64,000 nt of DNA from Phocaeicola faecalis (GTDB taxonomy: Bacteria > Bacteroidota > Bacteroidia > Bacteroidales > Bacteroidaceae), in contig NZ_JADNRM010000011.1 in the NCBI RefSeq assembly GCF_021730445.1, positions 17,120 through 81,119 of the forward strand. The letters run 5' to 3'. Under the pieces are notes generated by a model. That model did not search any database and was not told the origin of the DNA. It saw only the letters and a list, made by a program, of their open reading frames with translations. Below, piece after piece: positions 26,125 through 37,260 of the stretch (position 1 is its first letter; every line of letters starts with the position of its first letter). The translations under genes and the position numbers were made by a program.

Positions 26125-27234
26125 ATGGCAGAAAATACATTATTAGATAAGTTAGAAGGGCTGGTAGCCCGGTTTGAAGAAGTTTCCACCCTCATCACCG
26201 ACCCGAATGTGATTGCGGACCAAAAGCGTTATGTCAAACTCACCAAGGAATACAAGGATATGAGCGACATTATGAAGGCCCGCAAAGAATATATACAATG
26301 CCTGAACGGACTGGAAGAGGCAAAGCAGATAATGACAACCGAATCTGACCCCGAAATGAAGGAAATGGCACGCGAAGAGGCAAATGCCTGCGAAGCGCGT
26401 ATTCCCGAATTGGAAGAAGAAATAAAGCTGCTGCTCGTTCCCGCCGACCCGCAGGACGACCGTAATGCCATCCTCGAAATACGTGGCGGTACCGGAGGCG
26501 ATGAAGCAGCCATCTTTGCCGGCGACCTGTTTCGTATGTATTCCAAATATTGCGAAACGAAAGGCTGGAAACTGGAAGTTTCCAGTGCCAACGAAGGTGC
26601 TGCCGGAGGATTCAAGGAAATTATCTGTTATGTGACTGGTGATAAAGTATATGGTACGTTGAAATACGAATCAGGAGTTCACCGTGTGCAACGTGTTCCG
26701 GCTACCGAAACCCAGGGGCGTGTGCATACCTCGGCCGCTTCTGTTGCCGTATTGCCGGAAGCCGAACCGTTTGATGTGGAAATTAATGAAGGTGAAATCA
26801 AATGGGATACCTTCCGAAGCGGTGGTGCCGGCGGACAGAACGTCAACAAGGTGGAATCGGGAGTACGTCTTCGCTACAATTGGAAGAACCCGAACACGGG
26901 CGTAGTGGAGGAAATCCTGATTGAATGTACCGAGACCCGCGACCAGCCGAAAAACAAAGAACGCGCCCTTTCGCGCCTGCGTACCTTTATATATGACAAG
27001 GAACACCAAAAGTATATCGATGATATTGCCAGCAAGCGTAAGACGATGGTATCTACCGGAGACCGTTCGGCAAAGATTCGTACCTACAACTATCCGCAGG
27101 GACGCATCACCGACCACCGTATCAATTACACCATCTACAATCTGGCTGCTTTCATGGACGGCGACATTCAGGACTGCATCGACCATCTGATAGTGGCTGA
27201 AAATGCAGAGCGATTGAAAGAGAGTGAATTATAA
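26125..27234 (+). CDS. prfA: Peptide chain release factor 1
   Basis: RF1 reads UAA and UAG and releases the finished peptide. The 369-residue protein contains the GGQ motif in [17 protein letters not shown] (about residue 236), the upstream [17 protein letters not shown] segment and the RF1-type codon-recognition region. The length is normal. It lies inside the purM-pyrF run, with pyrF starting 25 bp downstream. prfC, encoding RF3, is at 45180. Confidence 0.95.
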   Translation: MAENTLLDKLEGLVARFEEVSTLITDPNVIADQKRYVKLTKEYKDMSDIMKARKEYIQCLNGLEEAKQIMTTESDPEMKEMAREEANACEARIPELEEEIKLLLVPADPQDDRNAILEIRGGTGGDEAAIFAGDLFRMYSKYCETKGWKLEVSSANEGAAGGFKEIICYVTGDKVYGTLKYESGVHRVQRVPATETQGRVHTSAASVAVLPEAEPFDVEINEGEIKWDTFRSGGAGGQNVNKVESGVRLRYNWKNPNTGVVEEILIECTETRDQPKNKERALSRLRTFIYDKEHQKYIDDIASKRKTMVSTGDRSAKIRTYNYPQGRITDHRINYTIYNLAAFMDGDIQDCIDHLIVAENAERLKESEL

Positions 27235-27259
27235 TAATATCAAGCTAAATAGCATAACT

Positions 27260-28084
27260 ATGAACAAGCAACAATTATTTGAGAACATCAAAAAGAAGAA
27301 ATCATTCCTCTGTGTAGGATTGGATACAGACATAAAGAAAATCCCCGAACATCTGTTGAAGGAAGAAGACCCTATCTTTGCTTTCAACAAGGCTATTATC
27401 GATGCAACAGCTCCTTATTGTATTGCATACAAGCCCAACCTGGCTTTCTATGAGAGCATGGGCGTGAAGGGATGGATTGCTTTTGAAAAAACAGTGAACT
27501 ACATCAAGGAAAACTATCCTGACCAATTCATCATTGCCGATGCCAAACGTGGCGACATTGGCAATACCTCGGCCATGTATGCCCGCACTTTCTTTGAAGA
27601 ATTGAACATCGATTCTGTCACTGTAGCTCCATATATGGGTGAAGACAGCGTTACTCCGTTCCTCACTTACGAAGGCAAATGGGTTATTTTGCTGGCCTTG
27701 ACCAGCAATAAAGGTTCGCACGACTTCCAACTGACGGCAGATGCCGACGGCGAGCGTCTGTTTGAAAAGGTTTTGCGCACCTCACAGAATTGGGCAAACG
27801 ATGAAAACATGATGTATGTAGTAGGTGCAACCCAAGGACGTGCATTCGAAGATATCCGTAAGATTGTTCCCAACCACTTCCTGCTGGTACCGGGCATAGG
27901 TGCACAAGGCGGTTCATTGGAGGAAGTTTGCAAATATGGCATGAACAACACTTGCGGACTGATTGTCAACTCCAGCCGCGCCATTATCTATGCCGATAAA
28001 ACTGAAAACTTCGCTAACGTAGCCGGACAAGAAGCCAAGAAAGTTCAGGCACAAATGGAAGAACAGTTGAAAGCAATTCTTTAA
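27260..28084 (+). CDS. pyrF: Orotidine 5'-phosphate decarboxylase
   Basis: PyrF makes UMP by decarboxylating OMP. The 274-residue protein shows the catalytic motif [10 protein letters not shown] (Asp94, Lys96, Asp99), preceded by FLCVGLDTD and followed by [10 protein letters not shown] at the phosphate site. It belongs to the longer type II (archaeal/mycobacterial-like) group. The ATG at 27260 is preferred over an upstream in-frame start at 27224 that overlaps prfA. Its stop codon overlaps the start of the HD gene by one base. Confidence 0.94.
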   Translation: MNKQQLFENIKKKKSFLCVGLDTDIKKIPEHLLKEEDPIFAFNKAIIDATAPYCIAYKPNLAFYESMGVKGWIAFEKTVNYIKENYPDQFIIADAKRGDIGNTSAMYARTFFEELNIDSVTVAPYMGEDSVTPFLTYEGKWVILLALTSNKGSHDFQLTADADGERLFEKVLRTSQNWANDENMMYVVGATQGRAFEDIRKIVPNHFLLVPGIGAQGGSLEEVCKYGMNNTCGLIVNSSRAIIYADKTENFANVAGQEAKKVQAQMEEQLKAIL

Positions 28085-29319
28085 TGAGTGAAAGAAAAAT
28101 CATAAACGACCCCGTCTTCGGGTTTATCAATATCCCGAAGGGGTTGTTATATAATATTGTATGCCACCCGTTGCTGCAACGCCTCACACGCATCAAGCAA
28201 CTGGGCTTATCTTCTGCTGTGTATCCGGGAGCGCAACATACCCGGTTTCAGCACTCGCTGGGAGCCTTCTATTTGATGAGTGAAGCCATCAATCACCTGA
28301 CAGCCAAAGGTAATTTCATTTTTGACAGTGAAGCGGAAGCTGTTCAGGCAGCTATTTTGCTTCATGATATCGGACATGGGCCTTTTTCGCATGTTCTGGA
28401 GAACACATTGGTCACAGGCGTCTCTCATGAAGAAATTTCACTGATGCTGATGGAGCGCATCAACAAAGACCTGAAAGGGCAGCTCAATCTTGCTATCCAA
28501 ATCTTTAAAGATGAGTATCCCAAAAAGTTTCTTCACCAATTAGTCAGCGGACAACTGGATATGGACCGGTTGGACTATCTGCGCCGTGACAGTTTTTACA
28601 CCGGCGTAACGGAAGGCAATATCGGTTCGGCACGTATCATCAAGATGCTGGACGTAAAAGACGATCATCTGGTGGTCGAATCGAAAGGAATCTACTCCAT
28701 AGAGAACTTTCTGACATCCCGCCGCCTGATGTATTGGCAAGTCTACCTGCATAAAACATCTGTAGCCAGTGAAAAGATGCTCATCAGCACCTTGCTCCGC
28801 GCCAAAGAATTAGCTTCAAAAGGCATTAATCTCTTTGCTTCTCCGGCATTGAAGTTCTTTTTATACCATTCCATTGGCAAAGAAGAATTTTATAATGATT
28901 CTAATTGTCTAGAATATTTTATTCAATTGGATGACAATGATATATGGACTGCACTGAAAGTATGGAGCAGCCACAGCGATATCATACTCTCTACTTTGAG
29001 CCGCGGACTCATCAACCGCCGTCTCTTTAAAGTAGAAGTCACCTCTTCCCCCATCTCGAAAGAGAGAAAGGAAGAACTGCTTTCAATGATATGTAACCAA
29101 CTAGGTATCAACAAGAAAGAAGCAAATTATTTTCTATCAATATCCAGTATAGAGAATGACATGTACAAAAAGGAAGATGACAGCATTGACATCATCTACA
29201 ACGATGGAAGCACCAAGGACATTGCCGAAGCTTCGGATATGCTGAATATCTCTCTACTCTCTCGGAAAGTCAAGAAATATTATGCATGTTACCTGCGTCC
29301 GGAAGAAGGCGGGCATTAA
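28084..29319 (+). CDS. HD-domain phosphohydrolase (SAMHD1/dGTPase-like)
   Basis: The 411-residue protein has the HD superfamily set His57 (RFQHSLG), His94-Asp95 (LLHDIGHGPFSH) and Asp161 (LDMDRLDYLRRDS), together with the YPGAQHTRFQHSLG lead typical of the SAMHD1/YdhJ-like branch. Members act on deoxynucleoside triphosphates or related nucleotides; the substrate here is not known. It is cytoplasmic. The ATG overlaps the pyrF stop by one base, so it is translationally coupled to pyrimidine synthesis, which agrees with a role in nucleotide balance. Confidence 0.85.
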   Translation: MSERKIINDPVFGFINIPKGLLYNIVCHPLLQRLTRIKQLGLSSAVYPGAQHTRFQHSLGAFYLMSEAINHLTAKGNFIFDSEAEAVQAAILLHDIGHGPFSHVLENTLVTGVSHEEISLMLMERINKDLKGQLNLAIQIFKDEYPKKFLHQLVSGQLDMDRLDYLRRDSFYTGVTEGNIGSARIIKMLDVKDDHLVVESKGIYSIENFLTSRRLMYWQVYLHKTSVASEKMLISTLLRAKELASKGINLFASPALKFFLYHSIGKEEFYNDSNCLEYFIQLDDNDIWTALKVWSSHSDIILSTLSRGLINRRLFKVEVTSSPISKERKEELLSMICNQLGINKKEANYFLSISSIENDMYKKEDDSIDIIYNDGSTKDIAEASDMLNISLLSRKVKKYYACYLRPEEGGH

Positions 29320-29452
29320 ATAATTAGTGAATTGTACGGATATATCAAAAAAAAATGCGTAATTTGCATAATTAATAGTGCAGTTACACAGATATGTAAC
29401 GCGCAAGTAATAAAACAGAAACATTTAGAACATAAAGAATTAAAACAGTATT

Positions 29453-30493
29453 ATGGAGTTCTCAGCTAAACAAATTGCGGAATACATCCAGGGAATTATT
29501 GTTGGTGACGAAAACGCAACTGTGCATACTTTTGCTAAAATAGAAGAAGGAATGCCGGGTGCACTTTCATTTCTTTCAAATCCGAAGTATACTCATTACA
29601 TTTATGATACGCAGTCTACCATTGTGTTGGTTAACAAAGACTTCGTCCCCGAGCAGGAAGTTAAAGCAACCCTTATCAAAGTGGACAATGCATACGAGAG
29701 TCTGGCAAAGCTGCTGACACTTTATGAAATGAGCAAACCTAAAAAAACCGGCATTGACCCGCTGGCATACATTGCCCCTACCTCCAAAATAGGAAAAGAT
29801 GTATATATCGCCCCATTCGCTTGTGTAGCCGATGGTGCTGAGATTGGTGACAATACTTCACTCCACCCGCATGCTACTGTAGGCAGCCATGCGAAAGTGG
29901 GCAGTAACTGTACATTATATCCTCATGCAACTGTATACCATGACTGTCGTGTCGGCAATAACTGTACATTGCACGCCGGTTGTGTGATTGGTGCTGACGG
30001 TTTCGGCTTTGCCCCTTCATCCGAAGGATATGAAAAGATTCCTCAAATCGGAATAGCAATTATAGAAGATGATGTGGAAATCGGTGCCAATACGTGTGTA
30101 GACCGTGCTACAATGGGAGCAACAGTGATACACAAAGGCGTGAAGCTTGATAACCTTATCCAAATAGCCCACAATGTAGAAGTAGGAAGTCACACAGTGA
30201 TGGCTTCGCAAGTGGGAATCGCCGGCTCTACCAAAGTGGGCGAATGGTGTATGTTCGGCGGACAAGTAGGTTTGGCCGGCCATATCAAAGTGGGTGATAA
30301 AGTAGGAATCGGTGCACAGGCAGGCGTTCCCGGTAATATCAAATCCAATGAAAAGGTAATGGGTACTCCGGCCATCGATGCCAAGAACTTTATGAAGTCA
30401 TCGGCCGTCTATAAGAAGCTTCCCGAAATGTATGCAGCACTGAACAGCATGCAGAAAGAAATAGAAGAATTAAAAAAACAACTAAATAAATAA
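29453..30493 (+). CDS. lpxD: UDP-3-O-acylglucosamine N-acyltransferase LpxD
   Basis: LpxD adds the N-linked acyl chain in lipid A synthesis. The 346-residue protein has an N-terminal uridine-binding domain (about 1-100), a left-handed beta-helix of hexapeptide repeats (about 105-300, such as [14 protein letters not shown]) and a C-terminal helix. The catalytic His240 sits in [11 protein letters not shown]. It is followed after 4 bp by the lpxC/fabZ fusion and then lpxA, so three lipid A steps are encoded in a row. The first ATG was used. Confidence 0.95.
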   Translation: MEFSAKQIAEYIQGIIVGDENATVHTFAKIEEGMPGALSFLSNPKYTHYIYDTQSTIVLVNKDFVPEQEVKATLIKVDNAYESLAKLLTLYEMSKPKKTGIDPLAYIAPTSKIGKDVYIAPFACVADGAEIGDNTSLHPHATVGSHAKVGSNCTLYPHATVYHDCRVGNNCTLHAGCVIGADGFGFAPSSEGYEKIPQIGIAIIEDDVEIGANTCVDRATMGATVIHKGVKLDNLIQIAHNVEVGSHTVMASQVGIAGSTKVGEWCMFGGQVGLAGHIKVGDKVGIGAQAGVPGNIKSNEKVMGTPAIDAKNFMKSSAVYKKLPEMYAALNSMQKEIEELKKQLNK

Positions 30494-30497
30494 CCCC

Positions 30498-31883
30498 ATG
30501 TTGAAACAGAAGACATTAAGAGGCAGTTTCTCACTAAACGGAAAAGGCCTGCATACCGGAGTAAACTTGACGGTGACATTTAATCCTGCACCGGACAACC
30601 ACGGGTATAAAATTCAACGTATTGACCTTGAAGGACAACCAATAATTGATGCAGTGGCAGAAAATGTAGGTGATACCACCCGCGGAACTGTACTGATAAA
30701 GAACGGCATAAAAGTAAGTACTGTCGAACATGCATTGGCGGCACTTTATGCGGCAGGCATTGACAACTGCCTCATCCAGGTGAACGGACCTGAGTTCCCG
30801 ATATTGGACGGTAGCGCCAAACAATATGTGGAGTGCATCCAACGTGTGGGCATCGAAGAGCAAAACGCCGTTAAGGATTATTATATCATTAAATCGAAAA
30901 TAGAATTCAGAGACGAGACTTCCGGTTCTTCCATCATTGTTTTACCGGATGAAAACTTCAGTGTCAACGCCCTGATTTCTTATGATTCCAAAATCCTGTC
31001 CAATCAGTTTGCCACTTTGGAGGATATGTCCAAATTCCCCACCGAAGTAGCTTCTGCACGTACATTCGTTTTTGTGCGCGAGATTGAACCACTATTGGGA
31101 GCAGGCCTGATTAAAGGCGGCGATTTGGACAATGCCATTGTCATCTACGAAAAAGAAATGAGCCAGGACAATTATGACAAACTGGCTGACGTAATGGGTG
31201 TTCCCCACATGGATGCCACTCAATTAGGTTATATCAACCACATTCCTTTGGTATGGGACAACGAACCGGCACGTCATAAATTGCTGGATATCATTGGCGA
31301 CCTTGCCCTCATAGGCAAACCCATCAAGGGACGCATCATCGCAACACGTCCGGGACACACCATCAATAATAAATTTGCACGCCAAATACGCAAAGAAATT
31401 AAATTGCACGAAATTCAGGCTCCCAGCTATAATTGTAACGAAGCCCCTATCATGGATGTCAACCGCATCCGCGAATTACTTCCACACCGCTATCCGTTCC
31501 AACTGGTAGACAAAGTGATTGCCATTGGTGCCAACTATATTGTAGGTGTGAAAAACGTCACTGCCAACGAACCGTTCTTCCAAGGACATTTCCCTCAAGA
31601 ACCCGTTATGCCGGGTGTACTTCAGATTGAAGCAATGGCACAATGTGGCGGACTGCTTGTACTGAACTCGGTAGACGAACCGGAAAGATACTCCACCTAC
31701 TTCCTGAAAATAGACGGTGTGAAGTTCCGTCAGAAAGTAGTGCCGGGAGATACCCTGATATTCCGTGTAGAACTGTTGGCACCTATCCGCCGCGGCGTTT
31801 CTACAATGAAAGGATATGTATTCGTAGGTGAGAAAGTAGTGTGCGAAGCAGAATTCATGGCACAAATAGTAAAAAACAAATAA
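30498..31883 (+). CDS. lpxC/fabZ: Bifunctional LpxC deacetylase / FabZ dehydratase
   Basis: This 461-residue fusion combines UDP-3-O-acyl-GlcNAc deacetylase with beta-hydroxyacyl-ACP dehydratase. LpxC (about 1-305) shows the zinc ligands His78, His260 and Asp264 (RHKLLD) and the catalytic His287 (PGHTINN). FabZ (about 320-461) shows LLPHRYPFQLVDKV, His364 (GHFPQEPVMPG) and Glu378 (EAMAQ). This fusion is a known trait of Bacteroidetes. It links the committed step of lipid A with fatty acid elongation. lpxA follows by 8 bp. Confidence 0.96.
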   Translation: MLKQKTLRGSFSLNGKGLHTGVNLTVTFNPAPDNHGYKIQRIDLEGQPIIDAVAENVGDTTRGTVLIKNGIKVSTVEHALAALYAAGIDNCLIQVNGPEFPILDGSAKQYVECIQRVGIEEQNAVKDYYIIKSKIEFRDETSGSSIIVLPDENFSVNALISYDSKILSNQFATLEDMSKFPTEVASARTFVFVREIEPLLGAGLIKGGDLDNAIVIYEKEMSQDNYDKLADVMGVPHMDATQLGYINHIPLVWDNEPARHKLLDIIGDLALIGKPIKGRIIATRPGHTINNKFARQIRKEIKLHEIQAPSYNCNEAPIMDVNRIRELLPHRYPFQLVDKVIAIGANYIVGVKNVTANEPFFQGHFPQEPVMPGVLQIEAMAQCGGLLVLNSVDEPERYSTYFLKIDGVKFRQKVVPGDTLIFRVELLAPIRRGVSTMKGYVFVGEKVVCEAEFMAQIVKNK

Positions 31884-31891
31884 GATAAGAA

Positions 31892-32659
31892 ATGATCAGT
31901 CCACTAGCATATATACATCCCGAAGCAAAGATTGGTGAAAACGTAGAAATCGGTCCCTTCGTATTTATCGATAAGAATGTGGAAATCGGTGACAACAACA
32001 CCATCATGCCCAATGCCACTATCTTGTATGGTTCACGCATCGGCAATGGAAACACCATCTTTCCGGGAGCAGTCATAGGCGCTATACCCCAAGATTTGAA
32101 ATTCCGCGGTGAAGATACGACTGCAGAGATTGGTGACAACAACACTATCCGCGAGAACGTAACCATCAACCGTGGCACCGCAGCCAAAGGCAGAACAGTG
32201 GTGGGCAGCAATAACCTGCTGATGGAAGGTGTACATGTGGCACACGATGCATGGGTGGGAAACGGTTGTATCATCGGAAATTCCACTAAGATGGCAGGCG
32301 AGATTATCATTGACGACAACGCCATTATCAGCGCTGCCGTGTTGATGCACCAGTTCTGTCGTGTGGGCGGATATGTAATGATTCAGGGAGGATCGCGATT
32401 CAGCAAAGACATTCCTCCTTATATCATTGCCGGACGCGAACCGATTGCTTATGCAGGAATTAATATTGTAGGGCTACGCCGCCGCGGATTCTCAAATGAA
32501 CTGATTGAGAACATACACAATGCCTATCGCATTATCTATCAAAGTGGTATGAACGTGACAGACGCATTGGCAGAAGTGCGAAAAGAAGTTCCTATGAGCC
32601 CGGAAATAGAATATATCATTTCTTTCATAGAAAATTCTCAAAGAGGTATCATCAGATAA
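31892..32659 (+). CDS. lpxA: UDP-N-acetylglucosamine acyltransferase LpxA
   Basis: LpxA transfers the 3-hydroxyacyl chain to UDP-GlcNAc, the first reaction of lipid A synthesis. The 255-residue protein is a hexapeptide beta-helix (residues 1-185, for example ENVEIGPFVFIDKNVEIGDN) with a C-terminal helical part. The catalytic His118 is in GVHVAHDAWVGN. The length equals the family norm. It closes the lpxD-lpxC/fabZ-lpxA block. Confidence 0.95.
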   Translation: MISPLAYIHPEAKIGENVEIGPFVFIDKNVEIGDNNTIMPNATILYGSRIGNGNTIFPGAVIGAIPQDLKFRGEDTTAEIGDNNTIRENVTINRGTAAKGRTVVGSNNLLMEGVHVAHDAWVGNGCIIGNSTKMAGEIIIDDNAIISAAVLMHQFCRVGGYVMIQGGSRFSKDIPPYIIAGREPIAYAGINIVGLRRRGFSNELIENIHNAYRIIYQSGMNVTDALAEVRKEVPMSPEIEYIISFIENSQRGIIR

Positions 32660-32706
32660 CAAAGTTTTTTATAACTTTACTGCACGAAAAACAAGTTATA
32701 TAGTAT

Positions 32707-33270
32707 ATGGTATATAGATTTACACTCATCTCTGATGAAGTCGATGATTTTATAAGAGAAATAAAGATAGATTCCGAAGCTACTTTCCATGACTTCCACG
32801 AAGCCATCCTGAAAGCGGCAGGATATAAGAATGACCAATTAACCTCATTCTTCATCTGTGATGACGACTGGGAAAAAGAACAGGAAATCACACTGGAAGA
32901 TATGGGTACCAGCTCGGATGAAGACAGTTACATCATGAAGGAAACCAAGTTAAGCGACCTGTTGGAAGACGAAAAGCAGAAATTGCTTTATGTATTCGAC
33001 CCCTTGGCTGAACGTGTATTCTTTATTGAGTTGTCTGAAATCATAACCGGTAAAGACCTTGACAAAGCCGTTTGCTCACGCAAAGCGGGAGATGCTCCTA
33101 AACAGACTCTTGATTTTGACGAAATGATGGCAAACAATGGCGGGAACCTTGACCTGGACGAGAACTTCTATGGCGACCAGGATTTTGACATGGAAGACTT
33201 CGACCCCGAAGGATTTGATATGGGAAGCGGCAGTGCTGCTGCCGACCCTTACGAGCAAGATAACTATTAA
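32707..33270 (+). CDS. PRiA4b ORF-3-like protein with acidic C-terminus
   Basis: This 187-residue cytoplasmic protein starts MVYRFTLISDEVDDF and continues with IKIDSEATFHDFHEAILKA and FFICDDDWEKEQEI. This order matches the plasmid pRiA4b ORF-3 fold seen in many Bacteroidetes chromosomal proteins. The last 60 residues are very acidic and rich in Gly and Asp (DLDENFYGDQDFDMEDF), which looks disordered. The function is unknown. It is 47 bp after lpxA and ends at a terminator, so it may be co-transcribed with the lipid A genes. Confidence 0.7.
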   Translation: MVYRFTLISDEVDDFIREIKIDSEATFHDFHEAILKAAGYKNDQLTSFFICDDDWEKEQEITLEDMGTSSDEDSYIMKETKLSDLLEDEKQKLLYVFDPLAERVFFIELSEIITGKDLDKAVCSRKAGDAPKQTLDFDEMMANNGGNLDLDENFYGDQDFDMEDFDPEGFDMGSGSAAADPYEQDNY

Positions 33271-33280
33271 TCTGAATTGT

Positions 33281-33314
33281 AGGGGCGACTGATGCAGTTG
33301 CCCCTTTTATTTTT
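33281..33314 (+). terminator. Terminator before miaA
   Basis: AGGGGCGACT (33281-33290) pairs with AGTTGCCCCT (33296-33305) with one mismatch, followed by TTTATTTTT. It separates the PRiA4b-like gene from miaA and disfavours a miaA start at 33292. Confidence 0.75.
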
Positions 33315-33321
33315 AAGCCTG

Positions 33322-34224
33322 ATGTCTCACACCCTTATCGTCCTCATTGGCCCTACCGGTGTAGGAAAGACAGAACTAAGTCTTTCCATTGCCGAACATT
33401 TCCAAACCTCTATTATTTCGGCAGATTCCCGCCAACTCTATAAAGATTTGAAAATAGGCACTGCCGCCCCTACTCCCGAGCAATTGTCACGCGTGCCTCA
33501 TTTATTTGTCGGCACTCTGGGACTGACTGATTATTACAGTGCCGCACAATATGAGGCTGATGTATTGAATCAGTTGGAACACTTATTCCAAACACACGAT
33601 ACTGTTGTACTCACCGGAGGTTCCATGATGTATGTGGATGCCATTTGCAAAGGTATCGACGACATTCCCACCGTTGACAAGGAAACCAGAGAGTTGATGC
33701 TCCGACGCTATGAAGAAGACGGATTGGACAAGCTCTGTGCCGAACTGAAGTTGCTTGACCCTGAATATTACAAAATAGTAGATTTAAAGAATCCCAAACG
33801 GGTAATCCATGCACTGGAAATCTGCTACATGACCGGCAAGACTTACACTTCATTCCGCACCCGCAACTGCAAAGAACGCCCTTTCCACATTGTGAAAATA
33901 GGACTGACACGCGACCGTGAAGAGCTATACAGCCGCATAAACCATCGTGTAGATATTATGATGCAAGAGGGATTACTGGAAGAAGCACGCAGTGTCTATC
34001 CCTACAAAGAGTTGAACTCGCTGAATACAGTGGGATACAAAGAAATATTCAAATATCTGGATGGTGAATGGACGCTCGACTTTGCCATTGAGAAAATAAA
34101 GCAAAACTCACGCATCTATTCCCGCAAACAAATGACCTGGTTTAAACGGGATATGGATATCACCTGGTTTCATCCCGACCAACAAGAAGAGATAATGGAA
34201 CATATTAAAAAACAACTATCATGA
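33322..34224 (+). CDS. miaA: tRNA dimethylallyltransferase MiaA
   Basis: MiaA adds a dimethylallyl group to A37 of tRNAs that read UNN codons. The 300-residue protein shows the P-loop [10 protein letters not shown] (10-19), the [16 protein letters not shown] segment and [15 protein letters not shown], then [13 protein letters not shown] and KQMTWFKRD near the C-terminus, all typical of MiaA. The start chosen is the ATG after the terminator. Its stop overlaps the start of the fucosidase gene by 4 bases (ATGA). Confidence 0.94.
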   Translation: MSHTLIVLIGPTGVGKTELSLSIAEHFQTSIISADSRQLYKDLKIGTAAPTPEQLSRVPHLFVGTLGLTDYYSAAQYEADVLNQLEHLFQTHDTVVLTGGSMMYVDAICKGIDDIPTVDKETRELMLRRYEEDGLDKLCAELKLLDPEYYKIVDLKNPKRVIHALEICYMTGKTYTSFRTRNCKERPFHIVKIGLTRDREELYSRINHRVDIMMQEGLLEEARSVYPYKELNSLNTVGYKEIFKYLDGEWTLDFAIEKIKQNSRIYSRKQMTWFKRDMDITWFHPDQQEEIMEHIKKQLS

Positions 34225-36272
34225 AAAAACTGCTTACCTTATTATTAATGTGCATGATGCTCATCCCGGCATCGGGCAAAGAATCGCAAAAATGCTGGCA
34301 TCAGAATAAATACTCCATGTTTATCCATTTCGGACTTTATTCCGAACTGGGCGGTGTATGGGAAGGCAAGCCTGTCACTCGCGGATACAGTGAACAGATA
34401 CAGTCTTTTGCCGGCATCTTCAGTGACTGGTATGGAGATACGGCACTCCGTTTCAACCCTACCCTCTTTCATGCTGACTCCATCGTTGCCTTGGCTAAAA
34501 AAGCCGGAATGCGTTCCATCGTCTTCACAACCAAACATCATGACGGCTTCTGTATGTTTAAGACGGCAACTACCGACTATAACTCTTACGATGCCACTCC
34601 CGGCAAACGCGATTTCGTAAAAGAACTGGCAGAAGCCTGCAAACGCGGAGGCATCAATTTCGGCATGTATTTCTCTTTGATTGATTGGCATTTTCCACAA
34701 GCCTATCCCATTTCCAGCCATAACTGTGACTTTATTACCCCGCAACACCATGAGTTTACGAAACAACAGGTTACGGAACTGCTCACCAATTATGGACCTA
34801 TCTCCGAACTTTGGTTTGATATGGGTTCCAATACCCCCCAACAAAGTCAGGAACTTTATGAACTGGTTCACAAACTGCAACCAGACTGTATGGTAAGCGG
34901 ACGTCTTGGAAATGACCGTTATGACTTTGCAGTCATGGCTGACAATGCCTATCCCGAAGGAGCTCTACAGACTGCATGGCAGTCGGCTGCTTCCATGTTC
35001 AACGAAACATGGAGCTACCGTTCATGGCAGGAAAGAGGAGATGTACATACTAAAGCAATGGAGAAATTACGCAGCCTTATCAATGTCGTTTCGCACGGAG
35101 GTAACTTCCTGCTCAATATCGGACCTAAAGGCGACGGCTCCGTTGTTCCTTTCGAAAAAGAAGTGTTGGAGAGAATCGGTGCTTGGCTGGAAAAACACGG
35201 AGAAGCCATTTATGGCACAGATGCTTCTCCATTCCGTGAACAGTATGAATGGGGAGCTATCACTCGAAAAGAAAATAAACTCTATCTGATTTTGTCAGGA
35301 AAATATCCTCTACACGGCGAAATTATCCTGAATACTCCGGGCTTCAAGCTGAAAGAGGCAAAAGGCAACTTCACCCATATCAGCCAAAAGAAAGGGAATC
35401 TGCATATCACTGTGCCCCAAACGGCGTATAACAATACTGATATAGAAGTTCTTTCTTTAGACATGGACGTGACAGCACCTATTGCCACCACACATGAATA
35501 TGTACCTAATTACAGTTACTCTTGTTTCGATTATTACAGCAACTATCGCAGCACTGTAAGCTATGAATGGGAAATTCCCAATCGCAATACCCAACTGGAG
35601 TTGACTTATACACCGCAGGAAGTCGGCAAAGAACTTGTCATTACAAACCCGACCGGAAATGAACAAAGAGTAATACTAAACGGAGCAAAGGCCAGCCCTC
35701 TGAAAGTAAACCCTAAAACCAAATGGGGAAAGCGCTATCTCTGCGGACCGGGCAGCAGTCTGTTCGATGCCCCTTCCAATATCCATGTCAGTCTCGATAA
35801 AGCTCCTATAAGGAACGGACAGTGGAAAGAAATGAGCGAAGAAAAGATGATGTTCCCTGCCAATATCCTTGAGACTTACTTTGTATTGCAAGAAGTCGAA
35901 TCGCCGGTTGCACAAGATGTATTAGTGGATGTAGGCGCCGGAAACGGCATCGAGGTTTATCTAAACGGCCGTTCTGTTATGAAGCATTTAAACCCATACC
36001 GTTGCAAATTCCGTGAAGAAAAGGTATTATTGCATCTACAAAAAGGGGTGAATCAAATTGTCTTACGCTTATACAACAGATTTGAAAAGGAAACAGGATA
36101 CCTGCTCCGTCCTTCGGAAGAGCAAGTCGTTTACAAACAACGCTATATATATACTGTGCCCGATAAAGACAAAAAGCAATCTGCTATCAAGTTACAGGTT
36201 AAACAAAATAATCTGCCAACCCAACATACCGATACGGAATTGCATAATCTCACTATCAGAATAAAACAATAG
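34221..36272 (+). CDS. Alpha-L-fucosidase GH29
   Basis: This 683-residue exported glycosidase releases alpha-linked L-fucose, probably from host glycans. It has a signal peptide (about residues 1-19), the GH29 barrel starting [26 protein letters not shown], and the nucleophile Asp200 in ELWFDMGSN, then [13 protein letters not shown]. Two beta-sandwich modules (about 335-420 and 430-660) follow. It overlaps miaA by 4 bases, an unusual partner, and no other fucose genes adjoin it. The start is set by the overlap and the signal peptide. Confidence 0.92.
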   Translation: MKKLLTLLLMCMMLIPASGKESQKCWHQNKYSMFIHFGLYSELGGVWEGKPVTRGYSEQIQSFAGIFSDWYGDTALRFNPTLFHADSIVALAKKAGMRSIVFTTKHHDGFCMFKTATTDYNSYDATPGKRDFVKELAEACKRGGINFGMYFSLIDWHFPQAYPISSHNCDFITPQHHEFTKQQVTELLTNYGPISELWFDMGSNTPQQSQELYELVHKLQPDCMVSGRLGNDRYDFAVMADNAYPEGALQTAWQSAASMFNETWSYRSWQERGDVHTKAMEKLRSLINVVSHGGNFLLNIGPKGDGSVVPFEKEVLERIGAWLEKHGEAIYGTDASPFREQYEWGAITRKENKLYLILSGKYPLHGEIILNTPGFKLKEAKGNFTHISQKKGNLHITVPQTAYNNTDIEVLSLDMDVTAPIATTHEYVPNYSYSCFDYYSNYRSTVSYEWEIPNRNTQLELTYTPQEVGKELVITNPTGNEQRVILNGAKASPLKVNPKTKWGKRYLCGPGSSLFDAPSNIHVSLDKAPIRNGQWKEMSEEKMMFPANILETYFVLQEVESPVAQDVLVDVGAGNGIEVYLNGRSVMKHLNPYRCKFREEKVLLHLQKGVNQIVLRLYNRFEKETGYLLRPSEEQVVYKQRYIYTVPDKDKKQSAIKLQVKQNNLPTQHTDTELHNLTIRIKQ

Positions 36273-36289
36273 GTATATACTAAGACAAC

Positions 36290-36340
36290 AGTATCCTTAA
36301 ATCCGGCATACAACAGCCCGATTTAAGGATACTTTATATT
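36290..36340 (+). terminator. Terminator after the GH29 gene
   Basis: AGTATCCTTAAATC (36290-36303) pairs perfectly with GATTTAAGGATACT (36320-36333), followed by TTATATT. Confidence 0.82.
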
Positions 36341-36475
36341 ATAGCTCGATTCAAATCCCCCCATTGCAAAGAAAGCAGCTTTCACATAGAATCCCCATGA
36401 ACAGGAGATTTCAGTACTCGTTACGTGTGAAAGGAAATCATTACCAAGTTGAATGGCATGTGAAAAACGAAGCTG

Positions 36476-37249
36476 TCAGGACTTTCCGGTCCTATAATTC
36501 ATAATTACTCCAATCAACACCTGGATGGAGAGTACGAGCAAACCTACATTAAAAAAAATATTCCGCCACTCGCTCTTCGTTATAAATTGCTTGTAAAGCG
36601 GTTTAATGACAGGCGCATCCGAATGCTGCACTTTACAACGCGATTTATCAATTGCCTTTTTATAATCCTCCACATCGAAAGTGCACCATTCATAGCATAC
36701 CAAAGAATCCTGCTTATCATGCTTTACAGAAGCAACCCATGCCTTTACTTCTCTTTCTGTATATTTATGTGTAGGCAATGAATCCTCAAAAGCCGGTGAT
36801 ACCGAATACCAATACTGCTTCTTCTCTGTCCGATAGGAATGCCGTGATATACGTCTGGTATGTTCACGCCAAATGCTGACAGTGCTTCTCCTCTTATAAT
36901 CCACTTCCAAATGATTGAAAGTAAAATATAGAGGCTTATTCTTTTCCTTATATAAATCTGTTATTGAAGCATAACGGACTATATCATCGGCAGAATGGAA
37001 CAGCCAGTTTTGCAAAGGCACATTGAATGCGACAGAAGCCACAACCGTCCACAAAAGCAATAGCCCCATCCGGCTTCCCCTGAAACGAACAGCGACAACA
37101 ATAAAAGATACCAACGGAGCAAAAGAGTAACAGAGTATCTGCATCCAATTGGTGGTATATCCACGAAAGATATAAGTAAAGATTAATCCCAACAAGGAAG
37201 GAATAATCAGTATCAACAATAACTTTGCTATCCGGTTGTGTCTCATCAT
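36476..37249 (-). CDS. Membrane protein of unknown function
   Basis: The 257-residue protein has three N-terminal hydrophobic helices (about residues 8-27, 35-55 and 62-78), a polar central domain (about 85-225) rich in basic and aromatic residues, and one C-terminal helix (about 232-250). The central domain would lie in the periplasm or cytoplasm. No family was recognised. It is the last gene of a run led by a BlaI-type repressor, 11 bp after a TPR gene, so it may belong to that response. An adjacent second ATG is possible. Confidence 0.7.
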   Translation of the reverse strand: MMRHNRIAKLLLILIIPSLLGLIFTYIFRGYTTNWMQILCYSFAPLVSFIVVAVRFRGSRMGLLLLWTVVASVAFNVPLQNWLFHSADDIVRYASITDLYKEKNKPLYFTFNHLEVDYKRRSTVSIWREHTRRISRHSYRTEKKQYWYSVSPAFEDSLPTHKYTEREVKAWVASVKHDKQDSLVCYEWCTFDVEDYKKAIDKSRCKVQHSDAPVIKPLYKQFITKSEWRNIFFNVGLLVLSIQVLIGVIMNYRTGKS

Positions 37250-37260
37250 AAAGTCTTTTA

